Of a stretch of 64,000 bases of DNA, positions 26,865 to 33,931 are shown one piece after another (the stretch's first letter is position 1; every line of letters starts with the position of its first letter). The notes beneath the pieces were generated by a model. It was not told the origin of the DNA. It searched no databases and saw only the letters and a list, made by a program, of their open reading frames with translations. The position numbers were made by a program, and so were the translations under genes. Where the stretch lies: IMG/VR virus record IMGVR_UViG_3300014257_000015, positions 1 through 64,000 of that record; one strand, given 5' to 3'. This stretch comes from a virus.

Positions 26865-27442
26865 AGCTGTTGATTGTTACGGCTTGGTGGCCGACGAAAT
26901 CAGGTTGTTTCCAACAATATTCAGCCGCCACGTCTGAACTGTTGCAACACCTTGCTCGCGAGGGGATCGAGTCACAACTATTCATCACCACGCATTACCA
27001 TGAATCCAAATTTGGATCCATTGTGGGGGCCCTTACACAAGGGCAACAATGGGCAATCGAAAAAGGGTTCACCCACCTGCTGATCCTTGAGGCCGACAAA
27101 GTTCTGCCGCCGCTGTCATTGAAAAGCCTCATCGCATCCAACGCAACCGTCATATTAGCCGGGCGAGGCGGTGGAAGTGGTAAAAGTCGTTATGATGTAC
27201 GAACACAAGACATCGGGTACGGATGGGGATGTACTTTGATTGCAACGGAATTGTTGAAGCAATACCCGTTGGACTCGGGGGCGATCCGAGACCATTACAC
27301 GCCTGATCGAGCTTGGTTCAAGAGGTTGATGTTAGATGGTGTTCCGATTTTGATAGATCACGAGGCACCAGTAGAAACGCTAGAACCAGCAGCAACTGCA
27401 CCGCAACGAGCGTTCAAACCAAAGGAGAACATTCATGTCTGA
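26861..27442 (+). CDS. glycosyltransferase-like protein (GT-A fold)
   Basis: The ATG overlaps the fibre stop (ATGA). The 193-residue protein begins with a Rossmann-like strand (KLLIVTAWWPT). Residues about 68-88 (GFTHLLILEADKVLPPLSL) match the GT-A pattern in which a hydrophobic strand ends in a metal-binding acidic triplet (here EAD) followed by PP. A Gly-rich loop (AGRGGGSGKS) and YGWGCTLIATELL with a late HxT follow the family layout of small phage glycosyltransferases. Coupling to the fibre gene suggests glycosylation of the fibre or of phage DNA. The substrate is unknown. Confidence 0.55.
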   Translation: MKLLIVTAWWPTKSGCFQQYSAATSELLQHLAREGIESQLFITTHYHESKFGSIVGALTQGQQWAIEKGFTHLLILEADKVLPPLSLKSLIASNATVILAGRGGGSGKSRYDVRTQDIGYGWGCTLIATELLKQYPLDSGAIRDHYTPDRAWFKRLMLDGVPILIDHEAPVETLEPAATAPQRAFKPKENIHV

Positions 27443-27653
27443 GAAATCTTTGAAAAATATTGTGATGTTTATGGCCGGTGATGGCGGCCAAGGCATCCCG
27501 ACCAGGGCATTCATCACATACGACGTGGTGACAGGAAAGGCAGAGAAAAACGGGTGTTTCTATGAATTGCCTGATCCAGATTGGGAACAAGGATTAGACA
27601 AGATTTGGGCTTCGGCCGTAAAACAAATCAGGTCCAACGAAGGCATCAAATAA
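27435..27653 (+). CDS. small protein, paralogue A (72 aa)
   Basis: The protein overlaps the previous gene by eight bases. Its N-terminal half has two strands (IVMFMAGDGGQG, TRAFITYDVV) and its C-terminal half a helix ending WASAVKQIRSNEGIK. The next gene encodes another 72-residue protein with the same layout and the same EGIK ending, so the two are probably a tandem duplication. It has no cysteine or membrane segment. The function is unknown. Confidence 0.65.
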   Translation: MSEKSLKNIVMFMAGDGGQGIPTRAFITYDVVTGKAEKNGCFYELPDPDWEQGLDKIWASAVKQIRSNEGIK

Positions 27654-27680
27654 CCACCTAAAACAGAAGGAGAAGATGCT

Positions 27681-27899
27681 ATGGCAAGAATATTAGCTGG
27701 CCAAGGCCAAACACGATTGGTTATCAAGGGCAACAGCGGAGGGCCAACAGAAATGCACGCAGAGTACAGAGTGCATGATGGAGATCTTCGCGAAGCGCCC
27801 CAAAGGCTAAACTTTGATGGAACGGATTTCACCAGCCCTGCGTCAAAAGTGTGGAAAGACGCATTGGAAACCGTAAAGGCAGAAGAAGGAATCAAATAG
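27681..27899 (+). CDS. small protein, paralogue B (72 aa)
   Basis: This is the same length as the preceding protein and has a matching plan: an early GQG(Q) turn (ILAGQGQTRL), a middle strand with polar loops, and a final helix VWKDALETVKAEEGIK aligned with IWASAVKQIRSNEGIK of paralogue A. A GGAG-type site precedes the ATG. Both lie between the fibre/glycosyltransferase genes and the lysis-like cluster. Such pairs are often virion decoration or host-interaction proteins, but that is inference. Confidence 0.65.
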   Translation: MARILAGQGQTRLVIKGNSGGPTEMHAEYRVHDGDLREAPQRLNFDGTDFTSPASKVWKDALETVKAEEGIK

Positions 27900-27936
27900 C
27901 AGTCCAACTTTCTGATTGGCCACATTAGATGGCTCA

Positions 27937-28332
27937 ATGGAACTAATTATGAACCAGAAAAAGATCAAAGAAGCGCAACAAATGTCGTGTGGCACCCCCG
28001 CGCATGAACAACAGCCGGAAGCTCCACAATCCAACCCGCCACCCCAGAACCATCGGCGCGGCCTACAAGCCATGAAAGAAAAAGATGTCAATGAATACAT
28101 GGCCAAGCTGCTAGATGAAGATTCCAACACATCATTGGAAGGGTTGGAAGGGGAAGTGTTAGGGAATTTTAGAGCTGTTTCTGTCGAATCAAATCGAGCA
28201 CAGCAGCGCCTCAACGCCGTCCGCCAAGAAATGGAACGACTCACCGTTGCCATCCAAAGATTCCAAGGGCAATTGGATGCTTATGCCAACCTATTGGTAG
28301 CAGCCGAAGACGCCAGGCGTGCAGCGAAATAG
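27937..28332 (+). CDS. hypothetical coiled-coil protein (about 131 aa)
   Basis: Two in-frame ATGs four codons apart could be the start; the second has GGA closer to optimal spacing. The first 60 residues are polar with a Pro-rich linker (QPEAPQSNPPPQN). Residues 75-131 are strongly helical with heptad-like spacing (VESNRAQQRLNAVRQEMERL), predicting a coiled coil. No membrane segment or enzyme motif is seen. It precedes the membrane-protein cluster. The function is unknown. Confidence 0.6.
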   Translation: MELIMNQKKIKEAQQMSCGTPAHEQQPEAPQSNPPPQNHRRGLQAMKEKDVNEYMAKLLDEDSNTSLEGLEGEVLGNFRAVSVESNRAQQRLNAVRQEMERLTVAIQRFQGQLDAYANLLVAAEDARRAAK

Positions 28333-28385
28333 CTTTACGTCACCCCGGGCGGTATAGTTTTGTCACCTCAATCAGGAGCACAAGC

Positions 28386-28916
28386 ATGAAAAAGTTTTGG
28401 TTGTTTTTTGGAATTGTTCTTGCGCTATTGTTCGTTGGAAATGTTGGACTAGCACAGACTGAAGAGCCGAGCGGCGTTGTAGCCGCTGGGACGCCTACGG
28501 TTGTGCAAAATGAAGCTGCCGTTCCATCGACAGAAGTGGCCCCTGCTGCTAAAGCGGAAGCACAAGACGAAGTAAGCGAGGAACCGGTTGGATCACAAGA
28601 AGTCTTGACGGATGTCGAAAAGGTGATCAACAGCTGGAAAACCATCGGATGGTTGGCTGGTTTGATTGCACTCATCCAGCTATTGATGAAGCTGTTGCGT
28701 TTTGGACCAATTGACAATTGGTTCGAGGCGAACAAGAAGAGGTGGATGAAGCCATACATTGCTTCAACCCTCGGCGCTATCCTCGGCGGTCTAAGCACGT
28801 ATGCTACCAATGCCAATGTCTTGAACAGCATCATCACAGGGCTGATCATCGGGACAACGTCTGTTGGCTGGAACGAGTTGATCAACAAATTCCAGTCAGA
28901 GAAGCGGGTTGTGTAA
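28386..28916 (+). CDS. exported or membrane protein with signal peptide and two TM helices, holin-like
   Basis: The N-terminus is a typical signal peptide: MKK, a 17-residue hydrophobic core, and an AQ cleavage site near residue 23. A Pro/Ala/Glu-rich linker (residues 25-75) follows. Residues about 92-108 (IGWLAGLIALIQLLMKLL) and 128-158 (IASTLGAILGGLSTYA, IITGLIIGTTSVGWNEL) are membrane helices. The C-terminus is basic. This topology, plus the neighbouring small membrane proteins, suggests a holin or membrane-associated lysis protein. The signal-peptide-plus-linker design is unusual for a holin, so the call is tentative. Confidence 0.5.
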   Translation: MKKFWLFFGIVLALLFVGNVGLAQTEEPSGVVAAGTPTVVQNEAAVPSTEVAPAAKAEAQDEVSEEPVGSQEVLTDVEKVINSWKTIGWLAGLIALIQLLMKLLRFGPIDNWFEANKKRWMKPYIASTLGAILGGLSTYATNANVLNSIITGLIIGTTSVGWNELINKFQSEKRVV

Positions 28917-28919
28917 GTG

Positions 28920-29210
28920 ATGAAACTGTGGCCGTTGGTCAAGAGGTATTGGTGGTTGATTCTGGGTGCTGTGATCGCTATCATCTGTGGCGTGACAAAG
29001 GTGATACCCGCTCCAAGGTCCAAGCAGAAAATCTTAACCAAGGCCAAAGAAAAAGCCGCCACGTTGAAACAAAAGCGTGACGAAGAAGTCCAACGCATTA
29101 AGCAAGACACACAAGCCAAACTAGCAGAAATCTCAGACGCAAAAGACACTGCAAATGAAATGGAGCGACTGAAGAAGCTTGCTGACTTGGCTAACAGGAA
29201 GAAGTCATGA
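28920..29210 (+). CDS. small inner-membrane protein with periplasmic coiled coil, i-spanin-like
   Basis: The start is an ATG three bases after an alternative GTG. The N-terminal hydrophobic helix (residues 10-28, WWLILGAVIAIICGVTKVI) is followed by about 65 residues of charged helix with KEKAATLKQKRDEEVQ and ending in basic residues. One N-terminal membrane anchor plus a periplasmic coiled coil is the topology of inner-membrane spanins, which act with an outer-membrane partner to breach the outer membrane. I see no lipoprotein o-spanin next to it, so the spanin assignment is provisional. Confidence 0.5.
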   Translation: MKLWPLVKRYWWLILGAVIAIICGVTKVIPAPRSKQKILTKAKEKAATLKQKRDEEVQRIKQDTQAKLAEISDAKDTANEMERLKKLADLANRKKS

Positions 29211-29584
29211 AGTTGGCGTGTGCGTTGGTGATAGCATTGATTCTTCCCGTCTGGGTTGTTCGTGCCGACGAAGTCACGCCAGTCCAGACGGGAAAACCAG
29301 CCCCATTCACAGGACTCCTCGTGCCAGAGGATAGGTTTGTTCAGTTCTTGGAGGCTGAGGCAAAGTTGGATGGCGCTCAACGCGAGTTGGAGCAACAGAA
29401 GAAGTATTCGAGCGACCTCGATGCCATGTATAGAAAACAACTCGAAGAAGCCGTGAAACCTGAACCATGGTACATGGACCCTAGACTACATGCATCGATA
29501 GGGTTTATCATAGGAGTCGCCACCACCACGTTGGCCGTGTACGGCGGCGTGAAGATTGTCGAGGCGACTGGTAATGGGCATTGA
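29207..29584 (+). CDS. secreted/membrane protein with PAPFTG motif, putative lysis accessory
   Basis: The ATGA overlap couples it to the i-spanin-like gene. A signal peptide (residues 1-20, ending VVRADE) is followed by the motif KPAPFTGLLVPED. Short phage lysis-region proteins often carry a similar (A/P)APF(D/T)GVLxxP motif. A coiled-coil segment (residues 45-85) and a C-terminal membrane helix (residues 98-116, SIGFIIGVATTTLAVYGGV) complete it. The protein would have one large periplasmic loop. Its exact role in lysis is unknown. Confidence 0.5.
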   Translation: MKLACALVIALILPVWVVRADEVTPVQTGKPAPFTGLLVPEDRFVQFLEAEAKLDGAQRELEQQKKYSSDLDAMYRKQLEEAVKPEPWYMDPRLHASIGFIIGVATTTLAVYGGVKIVEATGNGH

Positions 29585-29834
29585 TGGCGCTGTAACAAAG
29601 CTGATCGAACAGGGGATTCTTGGGATCGGCGTTGTCTTTTTGGCCATTGCATACATCCGCAAAGATAAACAGGTTACGGCGTTGTACACTCGGCTCGTCG
29701 AGAAATCCGAGCGAGACGCACAAAAATATCATGAATTGGCTGAAACTATGGATGGCACTCTGAAAGAAATGTCACAAGCCATTAAAAGTCGCAGCCCAAG
29801 GAGCACAACCAATGGTGTTCAGACGACTGATTGA
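29574..29834 (+). CDS. small membrane protein with one TM and cytoplasmic coiled coil, holin-like
   Basis: I use the ATG that overlaps the preceding gene by eleven bases. Residues 10-28 (LIEQGILGIGVVFLAIAYI) are a membrane helix followed by a positively charged junction (RKDKQ) and about 50 residues of charged helix (VEKSERDAQKYHELAETMD). This one-helix plus coiled-coil plan resembles XhlA/holin-partner or Class III holin-like proteins. It lies among other candidate lysis proteins. The assignment is by topology only. Confidence 0.5.
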   Translation: MGIDGAVTKLIEQGILGIGVVFLAIAYIRKDKQVTALYTRLVEKSERDAQKYHELAETMDGTLKEMSQAIKSRSPRSTTNGVQTTD

Positions 29835-30108
29835 TGCCGTTTTTGGTGTTGATGAATGGAGCGAATACCCGGCGGCGGGTTCGGGGCGGCGAGGCGATTG
29901 GGTTGAGCAGGAGCACAACGCAAGGCTGAAACGGACAATTGGTGCCAAAAAGTCAGCAGCCATCCAGCAGGCCGACGAAACATCCAAACAAAAATTTGAG
30001 CGCATGGACAAACACATACGACAATTGAATGAGATACGCATTGGGATTCGCGAGAGAATGGTTGAGGCAGCAAAAGAGTTTCGACCGGCCAACGCCAAAA
30101 GCAGCTGA
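29812..30108 (+). CDS. small basic hypothetical protein (98 aa)
   Basis: It overlaps the previous gene by 23 bases. The protein is soluble, basic and helical (EQEHNARLKRTIGAKKSAA, ERMDKHIRQLNEIRIGIRE), with no membrane segment. It is the last gene before the helicase and probably the last of this cluster. The function is unknown. Confidence 0.55.
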   Translation: MVFRRLIDAVFGVDEWSEYPAAGSGRRGDWVEQEHNARLKRTIGAKKSAAIQQADETSKQKFERMDKHIRQLNEIRIGIRERMVEAAKEFRPANAKSS

Positions 30109-30135
30109 AAATACCCAAACCCCATAGATAGGCCG

Positions 30136-31602
30136 ATGGGGATAACGCTCAGCATAGACAATCGATATGTCACGATTCGAGGCGCTTCGCGAAAGACAAT
30201 GCGCCTCATTGAATCGCTCACCAGCTACTTTGTCGCTGGGTTCATGTATTCGCCCGCATTCCGTTCGAGACGGTGGGATGGCCGTGAACACCTCCTACGA
30301 TTCAGTATGACGCATGGATACCGAGCACCCATAGGATTGCTGTTAGATGTGGCAGCTGCCCTTCGCGGACAAGGGCTGGACTTTGACGTTGATGTTTCAA
30401 AACGATTGCTCCCTGACCACAGAATTGAGTACGACTGGAACAATGAAATCACGTTGAGAAAGTATCAGCGCGAAGCCATCGCTGCGATCACGAAACCGGG
30501 AATCACACGCGGTTCGGGAATCGTCAAGATGCCCATACGCAGCGGAAAAACAAAAACAGCGGCCGGAATAATCCGGGCACTCGGCGTTCGGGCCTTCTTC
30601 TTTGTGCCCAGCCAGATGCTATTGTACCAAACGCGTGCAGCCCTCGAAGAAGCGTTGATGACGGACATCGGGATGATCGGTGATTCTGAATGGAACGAAC
30701 GAGATGTCACTGTGGCCACGATACAAACCATCACGAAGGCCCGAGGTGGCAAACGTAAGGACAAGCTCGGGAAGACAAAAAAACTTCCGAGAGATCCCCG
30801 ATACAAAGATTTGATCAGACGATATCCCCTTGTGTTGTTCGATGAATGCCACCACCTACGCGGCGACGCATGGCACGACACCATGATGGATTTTGATTCG
30901 GCATACAGAATAGGACTCAGCGCCACAGCATTTTTGGACAATGTTCGTGAAAATGAGAGAGGCGCAATTTGGTTGAAGGCTTGTTGTGGACGAATTCGTA
31001 TTGACATCCCGACTTCGAGGTTGATTGATGAAGGGTATTTGATGAAGCAAAATGTTGAGCTTCATGTGGTGCGAGAACCCGACCTTCACGCACATGGATG
31101 GAGCCAAGCGCTTCACAATGCCGCCGTCTATGAGAATGACACCAGAAATGAAATGATTGCATCTTTGGCCAAAGAGAAGGTCGATGAAGGGTTGTTCACG
31201 CTCATCGTAAGCAATCGCCTGAATCAGATATCGAGACTGGCCGATGCTCTTGAACAACGCGGCGTTTCATACCATGTCATTACAGGCGATGACAAAATAC
31301 ACACCAGAGAAATGCGCGTTGAAGAATTCAAGACTGGCGACGTCAAGGTGTTGCTCGGCACTGTGTTCGGCGAGGGCATAGACATCCCAGAGGTTGAATG
31401 CGTGATCAACGCCGAAGGCGGGCGTGACATCAAAGCAACGGTTCAACGCATGCGAAATCTCACCCCGCACAAAGGCAAGGACCACGCTGTGTTCATCGAT
31501 TTCATGGACATGACGAACAAGTATTTTGCGCAGCACTCAAAAGATCGTCTCGAAACCTACCGCTCTGAACCTGCTTTTGACGTAAAAATAGTTCAACGGT
31601 AA
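30136..31602 (+). CDS. UvsW-like superfamily 2 DNA/RNA helicase
   Basis: The 488-residue protein contains, in order, the Q-motif-like segment ITLRKYQREAIAAI near residue 115, the Walker A variant KMPIRSGKTKTA near residue 132, the Walker B DECHH box near residue 236 (VLFDECHHLRGD), SAT in motif III (IGLSATAF), and motifs V/VI with LGTVFGEGIDIPEVE and QRMRNL. The N-terminal 90 residues match the small UvsW-type substrate-binding domain. UvsW unwinds branched replication and recombination intermediates and R-loops, and can switch origin-dependent to recombination-dependent replication. It stands just upstream of the putative origin, which suits that role. Confidence 0.85.
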   Translation: MGITLSIDNRYVTIRGASRKTMRLIESLTSYFVAGFMYSPAFRSRRWDGREHLLRFSMTHGYRAPIGLLLDVAAALRGQGLDFDVDVSKRLLPDHRIEYDWNNEITLRKYQREAIAAITKPGITRGSGIVKMPIRSGKTKTAAGIIRALGVRAFFFVPSQMLLYQTRAALEEALMTDIGMIGDSEWNERDVTVATIQTITKARGGKRKDKLGKTKKLPRDPRYKDLIRRYPLVLFDECHHLRGDAWHDTMMDFDSAYRIGLSATAFLDNVRENERGAIWLKACCGRIRIDIPTSRLIDEGYLMKQNVELHVVREPDLHAHGWSQALHNAAVYENDTRNEMIASLAKEKVDEGLFTLIVSNRLNQISRLADALEQRGVSYHVITGDDKIHTREMRVEEFKTGDVKVLLGTVFGEGIDIPEVECVINAEGGRDIKATVQRMRNLTPHKGKDHAVFIDFMDMTNKYFAQHSKDRLETYRSEPAFDVKIVQR

Positions 31603-31791
31603 TCGCATCTTTCAGCTGCCACGTACGTTTCACGAAAGAAAACGCTTGCCCGCCGCCGATCGAGGCGTTAGGGTCACAGAGCTTTGAGGGTATCAAGCTA
31701 ACAATTCGATGTTGGTCCGCAACCGTGGCGCCGTTCGTCCAACCTTCAAAGCAAACCAGCGGCGTCTCGGTTGCGGCCATTTAGGCCGGGC
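31603..31791 (+). promoter_or_regulatory. intergenic region with small inverted repeat before the regulator gene
   Basis: No plausible + strand gene fits this gap of about 190 bases. Just before the next ATG lies CGGCC-N5-GGCCG (31774-31788), which overlaps the likely ribosome binding area and could be an operator or translational hairpin. I do not see a clear promoter. A minus-strand open frame crosses the region but overlaps the helicase gene and lacks a ribosome binding site. Confidence 0.3.
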
Positions 31792-32127
31792 ATGAAAAAG
31801 GTAGCATCGAGAGATGAAGTGAAATCACCCGATGCTCAGCCTGTACCCATCGAAAAAGCCTACGAAGAATTAACACACGCTGCTTATGCTGTATGGACAT
31901 TGCTGATGGTGATCGGCGATGACGTATTGGTTGGCGGTCGAACAGATTTAGCAAAACACATCGGGCACTCCCAGTCCAGAACCAATGAGATATTGCGCGA
32001 GTTAAAAAACAAGGGATACATCCAATTGATTGGTGGAGAATCGATAGGCGAACCTACCAAAATACAATTGGAACTGTTGGCAATGATCAGTGGTCGAAAC
32101 CATTTCGTGAGGCTTTCCGATGGTTGA
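31792..32127 (+). CDS. winged helix-turn-helix DNA-binding protein
   Basis: The start is the ATG after the inverted repeat; an upstream in-frame start would add seven residues. Residues about 25-90 fit a winged-helix fold: helix 1 (LTHAAYAVWTLLMVI), a short GDDVLVGG turn, helix 2 (RTDLAKHIG), recognition helix (SQSRTNEILRELKNKGYI), then the wing (QLIGGESIGEPTKI). This is the layout of MarR/GntR/Rep-type winged helices. At 111 residues it is a typical small phage regulator or origin-binding protein. Its adjacency to the CCAAT/ATTGG cluster makes those repeats candidate binding sites. That link is inference. Confidence 0.7.
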   Translation: MKKVASRDEVKSPDAQPVPIEKAYEELTHAAYAVWTLLMVIGDDVLVGGRTDLAKHIGHSQSRTNEILRELKNKGYIQLIGGESIGEPTKIQLELLAMISGRNHFVRLSDG

Positions 32128-32743
32128 TTGGAATGATAGAAGATACGCCAATCAACCATTCAATTCCCATAGTCTGTTGTATCAACTCCAATCGCATAAA
32201 ATACCAATCTATTGGTTTTCCAATCAAAAATTGGAATTCAAATTACACAAGACTATGGTTATAACGATTGGAGTGCTATTTCAAAACTCCAATCGCCATC
32301 AAAATTCACACTTTAACAATCGGTGGAAAATTAACAACAACTCCAATATGAAGTTACTGTGCAAACTGAACATTGCGTTATGTTATTTGTATGGCTATTT
32401 TTCACATCAGCAATTCGGTGGGAAATCATTCCACCATCATTCTGCGCACCTAGTGGCGGAGCGACTCGAATTTGAACAAGTTACATCTGGTGGACAACTC
32501 GAATACGATCACACAACTTTGTGTTCATCGAAGGCTGTTTCACAGCACATCTATAAACCCATATCTCATGCAAAAAGTGCAGTGAATTTTGCCACTTTCT
32601 CCAATTTTGCAAATTTTGTGTTTCCACCACACCACAACTCAAAATCGTACACAAGATGTTGTGTATTTTTAACAACTCTGGCATGTTCTGTAATTTATTT
32701 CTTGTATCACAGAAATATAAACACAAGAACATGGAAAGGATGA
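32120..32743 (+). CDS. AT-rich open frame of unknown nature, possible origin-containing gene
   Basis: An ATG with GAGG about seven bases upstream overlaps the stop of the winged-helix gene, and the frame stays open for 207 codons to a TGA six bases before the next gene. In such AT-rich DNA an open frame this long is improbable by chance, and the packing looks gene-like. The predicted protein, however, is odd: rich in Asn, His, Ser, Phe and Cys, poor in acidic residues, and with a hydrophobic end (LTTLACSVIYFLYHRN). DNA repeats inside it fall in different codon phases, so the DNA itself seems to be the selected feature. It may be a gene overlying an origin, as in lambda O, or a non-coding segment. 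Confidence 0.4.
   Translation: MVDWNDRRYANQPFNSHSLLYQLQSHKIPIYWFSNQKLEFKLHKTMVITIGVLFQNSNRHQNSHFNNRWKINNNSNMKLLCKLNIALCYLYGYFSHQQFGGKSFHHHSAHLVAERLEFEQVTSGGQLEYDHTTLCSSKAVSQHIYKPISHAKSAVNFATFSNFANFVFPPHHNSKSYTRCCVFLTTLACSVIYFLYHRNINTRTWKG
32127..32347. repeat. cluster of CCAAT/ATTGG pentamers with AACTCCAAT iterons, candidate origin
   Basis: Ten copies of CCAAT or its complement ATTGG lie in about 220 bases, at 32127, 32148, 32188, 32204, 32211, 32220, 32230, 32267, 32289 and 32343. Three of them extend to the direct repeat AACTCCAAT (32184, 32285, 32339), two sharing AACTCCAATCGC. A perfect 10-bp inverted repeat (CGATTGGAGT at 32265-32274, ACTCCAATCG at 32286-32295) has an 11-base loop, and ATTGG-TTTT-CCAAT makes a smaller one. 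AT-rich DNA with iterons, between a DNA-binding protein gene and helicase-loader genes, is the classic setting of a replication origin. Confidence 0.55.
32511..32664. repeat. paired ACACAA/TTGTGT palindromes
   Basis: Two related palindromes, ACACAA-CT-TTGTGT (32511-32524) and ACACAA-GATG-TTGTGT (32649-32664), lie in the same AT-rich region. Another TTGTGT is at 32616-32621. They could be operators for a dimeric regulator or part of the origin. Nearby, GGTGG and CCACC form a smaller inverted repeat at about 32417-32435. Confidence 0.4.
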
Positions 32744-32749
32744 ACGACT

Positions 32750-33931
32750 ATGGGTGGACAGTGTGGAAAGTCAAAAACTGGGAGTTTTTCCAGGTTGAAA
32801 TCGGTGGCAGCATTGGAATCCAAGATTGGAATGGCAATCTCCAAGCTGACAATTGGTGACGACGGAAAGTCATCAATAGTGTTAGTACGAACAAGGATTC
32901 CACCACCACCAACTGATTCTGAACAAGAAGAAGACGATCGAGAAGGCGACAAACCGAACCAACCATCAGTAACCAGCAAGGTTACTGGCACCGATAGCAG
33001 GCAGTCTATAGTTAGTAAAAATACGTCAAATCAACCAGAAAATACACTGGAACGAGAATTCAATCCAATACGTGGCCGGAAAACAGATAATGGGCAAAAA
33101 AAAATACCCCACCCTATTCATAAATATATAGATTCTTTATCTAGTAAAAACAGTTCAGGAAAAAAGAAAGTAAACCAATCAGAGAAAAACCAAAAAGGAA
33201 AGGAAACGGGGCAGGGCAAAAAAATTGGAATCAAGAATCTCGATTGGGACAAGATTGATTTGACTGGAAAGCCTGCGTTCAGATGGGACATGTGCGATGA
33301 AGACCGCGTGAAGGTGAAACACATACTCGCCCGCCCAGCACGTGATTGGGGTGCTCGCCAACTGACCAACAAGCTCACATCTGAGTTCAGGCGCTATTAC
33401 ACCAGGTACAGAATCGAGGTCTTGAAAGCCAAGGGATGTCAACCGCAAGGCTACACATTCATGGATCGTGAAGTGCGCTACGCTCGGCAATGCGCAATCC
33501 TATGCGTTGTGAAAGGCGTAACACCGCGACAGTTGCTTGAATACTGGCACGTCAACATTGGGAATTTTGCCGACAGGAAAATGAAGATCCCGCCCATTGC
33601 GTTCCTTGCTTGCCCAGCGAACATCGACTCAGTAGCCTGCGCCGTCGATGCACAGCAGGAAGAAGCGTGTAAAAAATGGCGTCCTGGAGACTTTACGCGC
33701 CAAGTCACAAATCACGGCTTCAGCGACGAGAGCACGCTTCACAAAGATCTGCGTCGGACCATCGAAGCGGCGGGCATTGACACTCGTGAGTATGACGACA
33801 GGTTCCTGCTTTCGGTGCAACATGCTGCCCGGGCGAAAGCTCGGGGGACAAGCATTTTTATCAGCAACACAATGAAACCAATGGTGAAAGCGGTTTTGAA
33901 GTTGTTTCGCGAGGTTGAGGATGAGGACTGA
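32750..33931 (+). CDS. putative replication initiator or origin-associated protein (393 aa)
   Basis: An AAGGA site precedes the ATG. Residues 1-165 are low complexity, rich in Lys, Ser, Asn, Gln and Glu, and probably disordered. From about residue 168 (LDWDKIDLTGKPAFRWDM) the sequence becomes compact, with a charged helical region (KHILARPARDWGARQL), several cysteines and a basic C-terminus. I recognise no family. It is the first gene after the putative origin and overlaps the helicase-loader gene by eleven bases. In many phages an initiator protein occupies this spot (initiator, loader, helicase), so an origin-binding role is plausible but unproven. Base composition of the N-terminal part is more AT-rich than that of its neighbours. 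Confidence 0.5.
   Translation: MGGQCGKSKTGSFSRLKSVAALESKIGMAISKLTIGDDGKSSIVLVRTRIPPPPTDSEQEEDDREGDKPNQPSVTSKVTGTDSRQSIVSKNTSNQPENTLEREFNPIRGRKTDNGQKKIPHPIHKYIDSLSSKNSSGKKKVNQSEKNQKGKETGQGKKIGIKNLDWDKIDLTGKPAFRWDMCDEDRVKVKHILARPARDWGARQLTNKLTSEFRRYYTRYRIEVLKAKGCQPQGYTFMDREVRYARQCAILCVVKGVTPRQLLEYWHVNIGNFADRKMKIPPIAFLACPANIDSVACAVDAQQEEACKKWRPGDFTRQVTNHGFSDESTLHKDLRRTIEAAGIDTREYDDRFLLSVQHAARAKARGTSIFISNTMKPMVKAVLKLFREVEDED

Noticed and set aside
28340-29440. 366-codon open frame on the minus strand
   Set aside because: It is antisense to four well-supported small + strand genes with coupled starts. Its composition matches a shadow frame, and there is no ribosome binding site.
31502-31780. 92-codon minus-strand open frame across the gap before the winged-helix gene
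   Set aside because: It overlaps the helicase C-terminus for about 100 bases, has no ribosome binding site, and would be the only minus-strand gene. It is not impossible, but not supported.
31603-31791. tRNA or other structured RNA in the gap
   Set aside because: I could not assemble a cloverleaf with a T-loop and acceptor stem; only a short 5-bp inverted repeat is evident.
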